A DNA stretch of 9,675 nucleotides from Acidobacteriota bacterium (GCA_020853255.1 JADYZI010000289.1:1-9675); one strand, 5' to 3'. Positions 1 through 6,739 are shown, counted from the first letter of the stretch. Numbers and translations are program-made. Notes: generated from the sequence alone by a model not told the origin.

Positions 1-3000
1 ATCGCGCTGTCGGACGTAGAAACTCTGGCCGCAAGGGACGATGTAGAATTCATTCAGCCTTTGCTTGACTATACGACGAATAAAGAAGATCGCCCGGTCG
101 AAGTTGACGCTCCCGCTCCGATGCCGTCTGTGGACCGGCCATTTTCGGCCGTCAGAACTGATTCGCCGCAGAGCTTTGGCGAACGGTCCGCGAAAGTGCG
201 CGAATACTTGTCCAAAACGCTTTCAGGAAAGCGGATGTTCGCCGGCAGTGTCGTTGCTGAGAGCGATAAGACACATCGCGCCGATATTGCACGCCAGATC
301 TTCAATACAAACGGTACGGGAATTAAGATCGGTGTCCTCTCAAACGGCGTCGCAACACTTGCCGCAAGGCAGGCGACCGGCGATCTTCCCGCAAACGTTA
401 CGGTACTGCCCGGACAGGCCGGCAGCGGCGATGAAGGAACGGCGATGCTTGAGATCGTGCACGACGTAGCCCCCGGGGCACAGCTTTTTTATGCTACCGC
501 TTTGCCGAGCATCACGCAGTTCGCCACAAATATCAAAGCCCTGCGGACCGCGGGCTGCGACATTATCATTGACGACATTTCCTATTTTGTCGAAACACCG
601 TTTCAGGACGGACAGGATGCTTCCATCATCGCTCCGACAAATGGCGGAATTGTCGTTCAAGCCGTTAAAGATGTGACGGTTGGTTCACAGGCCGGAGCAT
701 TGTATTTTTCGTCCGCCGCCAACTCCGGCAACAAGAATGACAACACCGCCGGCGCGTGGGAAGGCGACTTTGCTGACGGCGGCCCAACTTCGGCACCGCT
801 CCCCGCCGGGAACCAACTTCATGATTTTGGTGGCGGGACCACCAGCAATCTTTTGACGGTAAACGGCCGTGTCCTTCTCAAATGGTCCGATCCGCTGGGC
901 GGTTCGGGCAATGACTACGATGTCTATGCATTGAATACGGCCGGGACCGCTGTTGTTGCGGCCGGAACGAATACTCAGGACGGAAATGACGATCCGGTCG
1001 AGGATATAGGAAACCGCTTGGCGGGCCAGCGCATAGTTATCGTCAAGAAAGCAGCCGCGGCGGTCCGCTTTCTCCATCTGAACACAAACCGCGGCGTGCT
1101 GGCGATCTCGACCGCGGGTGTTGTTTACGGCCACAACGGAGGCCGCGATACGATCAGCGTGGCGGCAACACCGGCCGGCCCGGCGCGGAACAATGCTGCC
1201 GTAGGCCCTTTTCCGCATGCTCACAGCTCGGTCAATGTGGTGGAACAATTCAGCTCTGACGGCCCGCGGCGCATCTTCTATAACGCGGACGGCTCGCTGA
1301 TCACCCCCGGCAACGTTTCTTCGACGGGCGGCGAATTGCTGCAAAAGCCGGACATTACCGCAGCCGACGGTGTTACAACGACAACCCCCGGATTTATTCC
1401 GTTCTTTGGTACATCGGCGGCGGCGCCGCAGGCCGGAGCAATGATGGCCCTTTTGAAAGCGGCCAGCCCTGGTTCGACCAGCACACAGCTTTATAATGCG
1501 ATGACCAGCACCGCGATCGATATCGAGGCCGCTGGTACTGACAGAGATTCGGGTGCCGGTATTTTTATGCCGATCCCCGCGATCAGCTCTTTGGGCATTG
1601 CCGGCCCGGCGTTCCTCGAATTGGGAGCCACAACCGCGGCCGAAGCTCCGGGCGACGGAGACGGAAAACTTGAGGGCGGTGAAGGGGCCACGCTTAACGC
1701 GGTCCTAAACAATGTCGGTGCGTCGACCGCGACCGCAATTTCCGCGACGTTGACGACGACCACGCCGGGCGTAACCATCTCGAACCCGAATGTGCGTTCT
1801 TACGCGGACCTTGTCGCGTTGACCGGCAGCGGTTCAAATTTGTCACCATGGCGTTTTACGCTGCATGAGGGGTTTGTATGCGGAACGGCGATCAATTTCA
1901 CGCTTACGGTCAACTATTCAGGCGGTGTGGGGACACAAGTTCTGACGTTTATCATCGAAACTGCGCAAGACATAAGCATAAGCAGCACGCTTGACACAAC
2001 GGCGCCGACCGCTGGCAATGGTTATACGGCTACGACCGGCCTCCAGAACCTGCGGCTTAATCGAAACGGCGTTATCTCGACGTGCGCGGCACCTAAGGCC
2101 GCGCCGCCCACATTCGGAACGGGTACGCGTCAGTATGATGCCTATGTATTCACCGCGGTGAATTCAGGATGCGTGACTGTCACGTTGAGTGGGGCGAACG
2201 CGATCCGGCTTTACTCTACGGCATACGGCAGTGCGGGATTTGATCCGACAAATATAACCGCGAACTATCTAGCGGATGCGGGTGCGAGTTCGGCGTCCAG
2301 AACCTATTCGTTCAACGTGACGGCCGGCCAAACCTTCACCATCGTTGTCAACGAAGTAGATTCAGGTGGCGGAATTGGCGTTAACTATAACCTTAATGTC
2401 AGCGGCGTTGCCCTGACACCGTGTGACAATCCTAATCACGTGCCGACCGCGGTAGCACAGAATGTCACCGTAAATGCGAGCACGTGTACGACCGCGAACG
2501 TTCCGGCATCGGCCGTCAACAATGGTTCATTCGATCCGGATGGCCCGGCTGACATAGTGTCGATGACCCTAACGCCTTCCGGCCCGTTCCCGATCGGGAC
2601 GACCAACGTCATCCTGACCGTCACTGACAGCCAGGGAGCACAGTCGCAGGCCAACGCGACGGTAACGGTTGTCGATCCGCCGCCGACGATCAACCCGATC
2701 ACCAATGTCGTCGCGACGCTGCCGAACGGCTCGGCGACATCGATGCCGGTGACGTTCCCACTTCCGACGGCAACGGACAACTGTCCGGGCGTTACGGTGA
2801 CCACAAGCCCGGTTTCGGGTTCGGTATTCAACGTCGGTACGACCACCGTGAACGTAACGGCCACAGATTCCGGCGGCCATACTTCGACGGCAACCTTCAC
2901 GGTAACGGTGCTGTATCCGTTCGCCGGCTTTACGGGGCGTGTGATCGTGAACCAGCCGGGAATAAACTATATGACGGCTGGAAACACGACGCCGATCAGC

Positions 3001-3255
3001 TTTAGTCTTGGCGGCAACCGCGGATTGAACATCTTCGCGTCAGGTTCGCCATCGTCGCGGCAGGTCGCATGTCCGGCGGGAAGCCCGGTCGGGGCGTCTG
3101 CTCCGGCTACGCTTTCACCCGGACTGTTCTTCCAGTCCGGACAGTACACGATGTACTGGCAGACGAGTGCTGCCTGGGCGGGTACGTGCCGCCAGTTCGA
3201 CATGACCCTGAAGGACGGCTCTACCAAGTCGCTGAACTTCTGGTTCTATCAATAA
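1..3255 (+). CDS. Secreted subtilase/sedolisin-like (S8/S53) protein with HYR repeats and PxKF-type C-terminus, 5' partial
   Basis: The frame is open from base 1, and its first residues (LSDVETLAARDDVEFIQP) resemble the end of a subtilase propeptide, so the true start lies upstream and the TTG at 61 is not the start. In window numbering (1084 residues): a peptidase core at about 105-500 carries IGVLSNG (Asn115), GDEGTAMLEIVHDVAPGA (Glu145), SSAANSGN (Asn241, oxyanion position) and FGTSAAAPQAG (Ser472). A beta-rich insertion of about 100 residues (274-370) lies between Asn241 and Ser472. Then follow a CARDB-like beta domain (about 534-656, with DGDGKLEGGEG), a PPC-like beta domain (658-808), two HYR-like modules (813-891 and 896-970) and a C-terminal PxKF-like domain (971-1084, with FSLGGNRGLNIF and AWAGTCRQF). 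The likely role is an extracellular or surface peptidase or adhesion protein. The usual Asp and His of subtilisins are Asn and Glu here, so activity is uncertain. The fold is confident; the substrate is unknown. Confidence 0.85.
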   Translation: MALSDVETLAARDDVEFIQPLLDYTTNKEDRPVEVDAPAPMPSVDRPFSAVRTDSPQSFGERSAKVREYLSKTLSGKRMFAGSVVAESDKTHRADIARQIFNTNGTGIKIGVLSNGVATLAARQATGDLPANVTVLPGQAGSGDEGTAMLEIVHDVAPGAQLFYATALPSITQFATNIKALRTAGCDIIIDDISYFVETPFQDGQDASIIAPTNGGIVVQAVKDVTVGSQAGALYFSSAANSGNKNDNTAGAWEGDFADGGPTSAPLPAGNQLHDFGGGTTSNLLTVNGRVLLKWSDPLGGSGNDYDVYALNTAGTAVVAAGTNTQDGNDDPVEDIGNRLAGQRIVIVKKAAAAVRFLHLNTNRGVLAISTAGVVYGHNGGRDTISVAATPAGPARNNAAVGPFPHAHSSVNVVEQFSSDGPRRIFYNADGSLITPGNVSSTGGELLQKPDITAADGVTTTTPGFIPFFGTSAAAPQAGAMMALLKAASPGSTSTQLYNAMTSTAIDIEAAGTDRDSGAGIFMPIPAISSLGIAGPAFLELGATTAAEAPGDGDGKLEGGEGATLNAVLNNVGASTATAISATLTTTTPGVTISNPNVRSYADLVALTGSGSNLSPWRFTLHEGFVCGTAINFTLTVNYSGGVGTQVLTFIIETAQDISISSTLDTTAPTAGNGYTATTGLQNLRLNRNGVISTCAAPKAAPPTFGTGTRQYDAYVFTAVNSGCVTVTLSGANAIRLYSTAYGSAGFDPTNITANYLADAGASSASRTYSFNVTAGQTFTIVVNEVDSGGGIGVNYNLNVSGVALTPCDNPNHVPTAVAQNVTVNASTCTTANVPASAVNNGSFDPDGPADIVSMTLTPSGPFPIGTTNVILTVTDSQGAQSQANATVTVVDPPPTINPITNVVATLPNGSATSMPVTFPLPTATDNCPGVTVTTSPVSGSVFNVGTTTVNVTATDSGGHTSTATFTVTVLYPFAGFTGRVIVNQPGINYMTAGNTTPISFSLGGNRGLNIFASGSPSSRQVACPAGSPVGASAPATLSPGLFFQSGQYTMYWQTSAAWAGTCRQFDMTLKDGSTKSLNFWFYQ

Positions 3256-3263
3256 ACCAACGC

Positions 3264-3285
3264 CGGTGCCTGATAAAGGGCACCG
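3264..3285. other. Small stem-loop after the protease gene
   Basis: The 7-bp arms CGGTGCC (3264-3270) and GGCACCG (3279-3285) flank an 8-nt loop just after the stop of the large secreted protein. There is no U-run, so it may stabilise the 3' end of the mRNA or be incidental. The strong hairpin that follows is the better terminator. Confidence 0.35.
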
Positions 3286-3299
3286 CAGAACCCTGACAA

Positions 3300-3337
3300 C
3301 AAAAGCCGATCAGAAGCTGCCTTCTGATCGGCTTTTG
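3300..3337. terminator. Bidirectional intrinsic terminator
   Basis: A perfect 17-bp inverted repeat (3300-3316 with 3321-3337) encloses the 4-nt loop CTGC. The outer part of each arm is AAAA or TTTT, so transcripts from either strand form a GC-containing hairpin that ends in four U residues. It lies between two convergent genes, one stopping at 3255 (+) and the other at 3378 (-), which is where a shared terminator is expected. Confidence 0.85.
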
Positions 3338-3377
3338 ATTAACTGATAGCGGCACCTTCAATTGGCCCGCAGCAAAA

Positions 3378-3836
3378 CTAACCCTTTGGACATACAAATT
3401 CGCCTTCGACGATGATCTCTGTGTCCGGCTGTTTCAGAAAGCGTTTTTGGGCTTTTGGCTTGATCTTGAATTCTTTTGTTTTGACCGAGCCATTCTTGTA
3501 TCGGCGGCTGACTCGAATGATCCGGCAGGCGTCACACGTGTTTACCACCCGGACCGTATCGGGCCTTGCGGGATCGTCGGCGATCGCCGCACAGCCGGGG
3601 CCATCAGCGGCCACCCTGCCTTGTTGGGTAAGGATCTCCCATCGATGGCCCGGATTTGCCTTTTCGTGATCACGGCCCGCTATCGCGGCGTCCGCCCGCG
3701 AAGCGATCCAGTTTGTCAACGGCCCATCGCCGTCCGTGCAGAACGCCATATGCCATACGACTTGGCTTTGTGCGAGGATAGAAGGGCAGAAAGAGAGAAA
3801 AAGAACTCCTAACACAAGAACACGCAGTTTCCTCAT
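3378..3836 (-). CDS. Small secreted protein of unknown function, five cysteines in the mature part
   Basis: This is a 152-residue protein that I do not recognise. The N-terminus is a clear Sec signal peptide: MRKLR, then a hydrophobic stretch (residues 6-22), with a likely signal peptidase I site after Ile-Leu-Ala at 22. Cys17 lies in a poor lipobox context (LSFC), so a lipoprotein is unlikely. The mature part has Cys33, Cys82, Cys101, Cys104 and Cys149. Cys101 and Cys104 form a CxxC pair (NTCDAC). A basic stretch (RRYKNGSVKTKEFKIKPK, about 111-128) leads into a short C-terminal beta-like tail. The odd cysteine number allows two disulfides plus one free thiol or a ligand. It is probably periplasmic or extracellular. 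The start is well supported by AGGAGG 7 nt upstream and by a promoter behind it. The gene is monocistronic and convergent with the large secreted protein. No enzyme motif is visible. Confidence 0.8.
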   Translation of the reverse strand: MRKLRVLVLGVLFLSFCPSILAQSQVVWHMAFCTDGDGPLTNWIASRADAAIAGRDHEKANPGHRWEILTQQGRVAADGPGCAAIADDPARPDTVRVVNTCDACRIIRVSRRYKNGSVKTKEFKIKPKAQKRFLKQPDTEIIVEGEFVCPKG

Positions 3837-3843
3837 TAGACTT

Positions 3844-3849
3844 CCTCCT
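3844..3849 (-). promoter_or_regulatory. Ribosome binding site, AGGAGG
   Basis: On the minus strand AGGAGG ends 7 nt before the ATG at 3836. It is the strongest Shine-Dalgarno sequence in the window and fixes the start of the small secreted protein. Confidence 0.85.
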
Positions 3850-3881
3850 AGGTTTTTGTTTTTTTTGTGAAGCTTGTCGAA

Positions 3882-3910
3882 ACTCTAGCCTAACCCGGTA
3901 TTACTGTCAA
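3882..3910 (-). promoter_or_regulatory. Sigma-70-like promoter for the small secreted protein
   Basis: On the minus strand there is an exact -35 TTGACA (3910-3905), a 17-bp spacer and a -10 TAGAGT (3887-3882, four of six consensus bases). The expected transcript start is near 3875, which gives a leader of about 40 nt that carries an A-rich stretch and then AGGAGG. The placement agrees with the gene start. Confidence 0.65.
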
Positions 3911-3948
3911 CCATGCCTTGTCTTTCGCCCCGAACGGCCTGTGGCCGC

Positions 3949-3979
3949 TTCGACGAACGGTCAATAGGCGTTTTATAAT
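3949..3979 (+). promoter_or_regulatory. Promoter with perfect TATAAT for the DinB-like gene and folC
   Basis: TATAAT at 3974-3979 is a perfect -10 element. The -35 region is weak: the best candidate is TTCGAC at 3949-3954 with a long 19-bp spacer. It lies back to back with the minus-strand promoter, which begins about 40 bp away. Transcription would start near 3985, downstream of the ATG at 3980. That argues against the ATG at 3980 and for a start at 4043. Confidence 0.55.
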
Positions 3980-4027
3980 ATGGCCATAAAGTCGGTATTG
4001 AGAATGCGGCCTCCGCACAGGCTGCGT

Positions 4028-4033
4028 GAAGGA
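4028..4033 (+). promoter_or_regulatory. Ribosome binding site, GAAGGA, deciding the DinB-like start
   Basis: GAAGGA ends 9 nt before the ATG at 4043. The alternative ATG at 3980 has no purine-rich site before it and lies at the edge of the -10 element, so 4043 is the better start. Confidence 0.6.
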
Positions 4034-4042
4034 AATGAATCT

Positions 4043-4495
4043 ATGGTGATCGATATATTGAACCAACTCTACGAACGCGACCTTGCCAAATTGCGCTCCG
4101 AGATCGAGGCGTATGCTGATGAGGCCGATCTTTGGAGAACGAAGGGCGAGATCAGCAACTCGGGCGGGAATTTGAGCCTGCATCTGGTTGGAAACCTGCG
4201 GCACTTTTTTGGTGCAGTGCTTGGCGGGACCGGATACATACGGGACCGGGAAAACGAATTTGCTTCCGGCCCTGTCCCGCGCGCCGATCTGTTGATGGGT
4301 GTCGATTCAGCACTTGCGGATGTTACGTCAACACTCGAAAAACTGTCGGAGGCCGACCTTGAGCAAACTTATCCGATCGAGGTCTTTGGACATCCGATGA
4401 CAACCGGATATTTTTTGGTCCATCTTGCTACGCACCTTGATTACCATCTTGGGCAGATCAACTACCATCGGCGGCTTGTCGGCGGCAACGCGTGA
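4043..4495 (+). CDS. DinB-like / DUF1572 family protein
   Basis: A 150-residue, mostly helical protein of the DinB-like four-helix-bundle superfamily, closest in pattern to DUF1572. Visible landmarks are NLSLHLVGNLRHFFG (His47, His54) and the C-terminal HLATHLDYHLGQINYHRRL (His127, His131, His135, His142). In DinB-like proteins one N-terminal histidine and a C-terminal HxxxH pair bind a divalent metal; His131 and His135 fit that spacing, with His47 or His54 as the third ligand. Known relatives include metal-dependent thiol transferases, but most members have no assigned reaction, and the substrate here cannot be read from sequence. There is no signal peptide, so it is cytoplasmic. An in-frame ATG at 3980 would add 21 poorly conserved-looking residues and is disfavoured by the promoter and RBS. 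The stop overlaps the folC start by 4 nt, which suggests coupled translation. Confidence 0.82.
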   Translation: MVIDILNQLYERDLAKLRSEIEAYADEADLWRTKGEISNSGGNLSLHLVGNLRHFFGAVLGGTGYIRDRENEFASGPVPRADLLMGVDSALADVTSTLEKLSEADLEQTYPIEVFGHPMTTGYFLVHLATHLDYHLGQINYHRRLVGGNA

Positions 4496-5820
4496 ACTTC
4501 GCTGAAGCTGAAAACTATCTTTATTCGCTCGGCAATGAGGTCGAGACGATGAAGCTTGGGCTTGAGAATATCGGCAGGCTTCTTCATGCGCTGGGCGAAC
4601 CGCACACGAAATATTTTAAGGTCCAGATAGCGGGTACGAACGGCAAAGGCTCGGTCTGTGCCTTCGTCGATTCGATCTGCCTTGAGGCCGGGATCAGGAC
4701 AGGGCTTTACACTTCGCCTCATCTTGTTTCGATCACCGAACGCGTTCGGATCGGCGGGGTTGATATTGGTAAGGAAGAATTCGCCGTATTAGCAACGCGT
4801 GTGCGGGCCGTTTCGGAAGACCTGGCCGCCCAAGGTGTGCTCGAACGCGTTCCAACGTTCTTTGAACAAGTGACCGCTATAGCATTACTCGCATTTTCCG
4901 AAGCCGGTGTTGAACTAGCAATACTCGAAACCGGCCTCGGCGGCCGTTTTGACGCAACAACGGCGGCAAACGCTGAGATCGCGGTGATCACGCGGATAGA
5001 TCTTGATCATCAGGAATATCTCGGCGACACGATCGAACAGATCGCGGCCGAGAAGGCTGCGATAATTCGGGCAGATTCCCACGTTGTTATCGGGCGTCAG
5101 CCGGAACGTGCACTAAAAGTCATCCATGAACAATGCACTCGCGTCGGGGCCGCGGTGAGTTCCGATCTATACGATCCGTGGACCGTGGTCGCGAACGAAG
5201 ACGGAACAGTTCGGATCGACACGACGCGCCTGATCTACCCGAGTGTCACACTCGGCCTAAAAGGACGGCACCAGATCGAAAATGCCGAAACGGCGCTGAA
5301 CGTCATTCAGGCGCTCAAATACGACAGCCCGTTCGATTTAAGCTTTGATACTGAAGAAACAGACGCGATTGCCGCCGGCATTATGAATGCCCGCCACCCG
5401 GGACGCTTGGAATGGATCGGCCGATTCCTTTTGGACGGTGCACACAATATTTCCGGCGCTAGAGCTTTGCGTGAATATCTCGACGAGTTCGTTACCGGGC
5501 CGCTCACGCTTGTTTTTGGCGCGATGCGCGATAAATCTGCGCAAGAAATGCTTGCATTATTGGCGCCGAAAGCTGATTCGATCATCCTGACCAAACCGGA
5601 CAATGCACGTGCACTTGAACCGCAAATGATGGCAGATCTGCTGCCCGGTCCAGTCGAAATGGAAACCGTGACACTGTCCGATACGGTCAAAGAAGCCCTT
5701 GAAATTGCGGCCGGGCGATCGGAAGGCGGAACAATTCTTGTGACGGGTTCGCTCTATCTTGTTGGCGAGGCCGTCTCAAATTTGAGATCTGAAATTCCAA
5801 ATTTGAAATGTCAGGTCTGA
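4492..5820 (+). CDS. folC: Bifunctional folylpolyglutamate synthase / dihydrofolate synthase
   Basis: A 442-residue Mur-ligase-family enzyme that joins glutamate to dihydropteroate or folate with ATP, retaining folates in the cytoplasm. The ATP-binding loop AGTNGKGS lies at 47-54, TSPHL at 74-78, the ETGLGGRFDATTA motif at 146-158, and ITRIDLDHQEYLG with the following AAEKAAI at 167-191 (Lys188 fits the modified metal-bridging lysine of the family). RHPGRLEW lies at 301-308, DGAHN at 315-319 (start of the C-terminal glutamate-ligase domain) and GSLYLVGE at 419-426. The length is normal. The start is GTG inside a GTGA overlap with the upstream stop. The N-terminal pattern (FAEAENYLYSLG) matches family members, so the ATG at 4549 is too late. 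The last residues (about 429-442) are encoded by the AT-rich repeat tract that follows and are probably not functional. Whether both synthase activities are present cannot be told from sequence. Confidence 0.95.
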   Translation: MNFAEAENYLYSLGNEVETMKLGLENIGRLLHALGEPHTKYFKVQIAGTNGKGSVCAFVDSICLEAGIRTGLYTSPHLVSITERVRIGGVDIGKEEFAVLATRVRAVSEDLAAQGVLERVPTFFEQVTAIALLAFSEAGVELAILETGLGGRFDATTAANAEIAVITRIDLDHQEYLGDTIEQIAAEKAAIIRADSHVVIGRQPERALKVIHEQCTRVGAAVSSDLYDPWTVVANEDGTVRIDTTRLIYPSVTLGLKGRHQIENAETALNVIQALKYDSPFDLSFDTEETDAIAAGIMNARHPGRLEWIGRFLLDGAHNISGARALREYLDEFVTGPLTLVFGAMRDKSAQEMLALLAPKADSIILTKPDNARALEPQMMADLLPGPVEMETVTLSDTVKEALEIAAGRSEGGTILVTGSLYLVGEAVSNLRSEIPNLKCQV

Positions 5821-5881
5821 TATCTCAAATTTGAAATGTCAGAACTCAGATCTCAAATTTGAAATTTCAGATCTGCGATCT
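5774..5881. repeat. AT-rich palindromic tandem repeat, 28-bp period
   Basis: Three consecutive 28-bp units start at 5798, 5826 and 5854. Each begins with CAAATTTGAAATGTCAG (the third has one change, G to T) and ends with a variable part closing in TCT. A degenerate fourth copy of about 21 bp, missing roughly 7 bp, precedes them at 5777-5797. The units are rich in palindromes: TCTCAAATTTGAGA at 5774-5787 is perfect, and 5848-5874 is symmetrical about 5861 apart from one C/C mismatch, with AGATCT at both ends. The base composition is much more AT-rich than the flanking genes. The tract covers the last codons and the stop of folC and ends 13 bp before the gpmA ATG. It could form RNA hairpins or be the trace of a small repeat element; its function is unknown. 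Confidence 0.85.
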
Positions 5882-5894
5882 AAGATTAGACAAT

Positions 5895-6641
5895 ATGCAT
5901 AAACTAGTACTCATTCGCCACGGCGAGAGCGAATGGAATAAAGAGAATCGTTTTACGGGATGGAAGGACGTCGACCTTTCCGACAAGGGACGTTCTGAGG
6001 CAAAGGCTGCCGGTGAACTTCTACGGGCCGAAGGCTATGCGTTTGACGAGGCGTACACTTCGGTGCTGAAACGAGCGATTCGTACGCTTTGGATGGTTCT
6101 CGATCAGACGGACCTGATGTGGATACCGGTAACAAAGTCGTGGCTTCTGAACGAGCGCCATTACGGCGCGTTGCAAGGCTTGAATAAGGCGGAGATGGCG
6201 GCGGAGTACGGCGAGGAACAGGTGCAGATATGGAGGCGAAGTTATGATGTGCCGCCGGGGCCGCTCGAAGAAAATGACGAGCGATGGCTCGGCAACGACC
6301 CGCGGTACAGCTCGATAGAGCCCGGCAAATTCCCCAAAGCGGAATGCCTGAAGGATACGGTCGCCCGCGTTGTGCCGTACTTTGAAAGGGAGATCGCTCC
6401 AAAGATAGTGGCGGGCAAACGTTTGATCATTGCCGCCCACGGCAACAGCCTTCGTGCTTTGGTAAAGCATCTTGACCATATCTCGGACGCCGATATCGTG
6501 AACCTAAATATTCCGACCGGCATACCGTTGGTCTATGAACTGGACGAAGATCTGAAACCGGTAAAAAGTTACTATCTCGGCGACGCTGAAGCGATAGCCG
6601 CGGCGCAACAGGCGGTTGCGAATCAAGGAAAGTCGAAATGA
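5895..6641 (+). CDS. gpmA: 2,3-bisphosphoglycerate-dependent phosphoglycerate mutase
   Basis: A 248-residue cytoplasmic glycolytic enzyme that interconverts 3- and 2-phosphoglycerate through a phosphohistidine. The N-terminal [10 protein letters not shown] motif provides the phosphorylated His9 with Arg8. [11 protein letters not shown] lies at 19-29, SVLKRAIRT (Arg60) at 56-64, [15 protein letters not shown] (Glu87) at 84-98, [10 protein letters not shown] at 114-123, [10 protein letters not shown] (second catalytic His182) at 180-189, and [10 protein letters not shown] at 208-217. Length and all motifs are normal for the dPGM type. The start is the ATG just before HKLVLIRHG. An upstream TTG at 5859 would add residues read from the repeat tract and is rejected. 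No good Shine-Dalgarno is visible before the ATG. It is 74 nt downstream of folC and could be read through from it, but the repeat tract may interfere. Confidence 0.96.
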   Translation: MHKLVLIRHGESEWNKENRFTGWKDVDLSDKGRSEAKAAGELLRAEGYAFDEAYTSVLKRAIRTLWMVLDQTDLMWIPVTKSWLLNERHYGALQGLNKAEMAAEYGEEQVQIWRRSYDVPPGPLEENDERWLGNDPRYSSIEPGKFPKAECLKDTVARVVPYFEREIAPKIVAGKRLIIAAHGNSLRALVKHLDHISDADIVNLNIPTGIPLVYELDEDLKPVKSYYLGDAEAIAAAQQAVANQGKSK

Positions 6642-6650
6642 TATTGGGTT

Positions 6651-6678
6651 ATGTGAGGGTGGGGAAAGGCTCTCACGT
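6651..6678 (+). other. Weak stem-loop after gpmA
   Basis: ATGTGAG (6651-6657) can pair with CTCACGT (6672-6678), seven pairs including one G-U, around a 14-nt loop. There is no U-run after it, so it is not a convincing terminator. The rest of the 129-nt spacer before the next gene holds the short tandem repeat at 6712-6739 and nothing else I can recognise. Confidence 0.25.
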
Positions 6679-6711
6679 TGCGATCAGCTAAACCACGATC
6701 GTAAAAAGAAC

Positions 6712-6739
6712 AGCTTTCAGCTCTCAGCTATCAGTTGTT
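6712..6739. repeat. 7-bp tandem repeat, AGCTNTC
   Basis: Three units in a row, AGCTTTC, AGCTCTC and AGCTATC (6712-6732), differ only at the fifth base. A degenerate fourth, AGTTGTT, runs to 6739. The array lies in the spacer between gpmA and the YeiH-like gene, 31 bp before the likely ATG. Such short arrays are slippage-prone; a regulatory role is only a possibility. Confidence 0.7.

Noticed and set aside
61..63. TTG at 61 as the start of the large secreted protein
   Set aside because: The same frame is open to base 1 and already reads as a propeptide end, so the gene begins upstream of the window.
685..1344. Minus-strand open frame of 219 codons inside the protease gene
   Set aside because: It is antisense to conserved peptidase motifs, low in plausible domain content and without a promoter or ribosome site; probably a by-product of GC-rich codon use.
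3980..4042. ATG at 3980 as the start of the DinB-like gene
   Set aside because: It overlaps the last base of the perfect -10 TATAAT, has no ribosome site, and adds residues before the normal family start at 4043.
5774..5881. CRISPR array
   Set aside because: The units are contiguous tandem copies with no unique spacers of constant length, and no cas genes are nearby.
5859..5894. TTG at 5859 as the start of gpmA
   Set aside because: The extra residues come from the repeat tract; the ATG at 5895 gives the normal family N-terminus.
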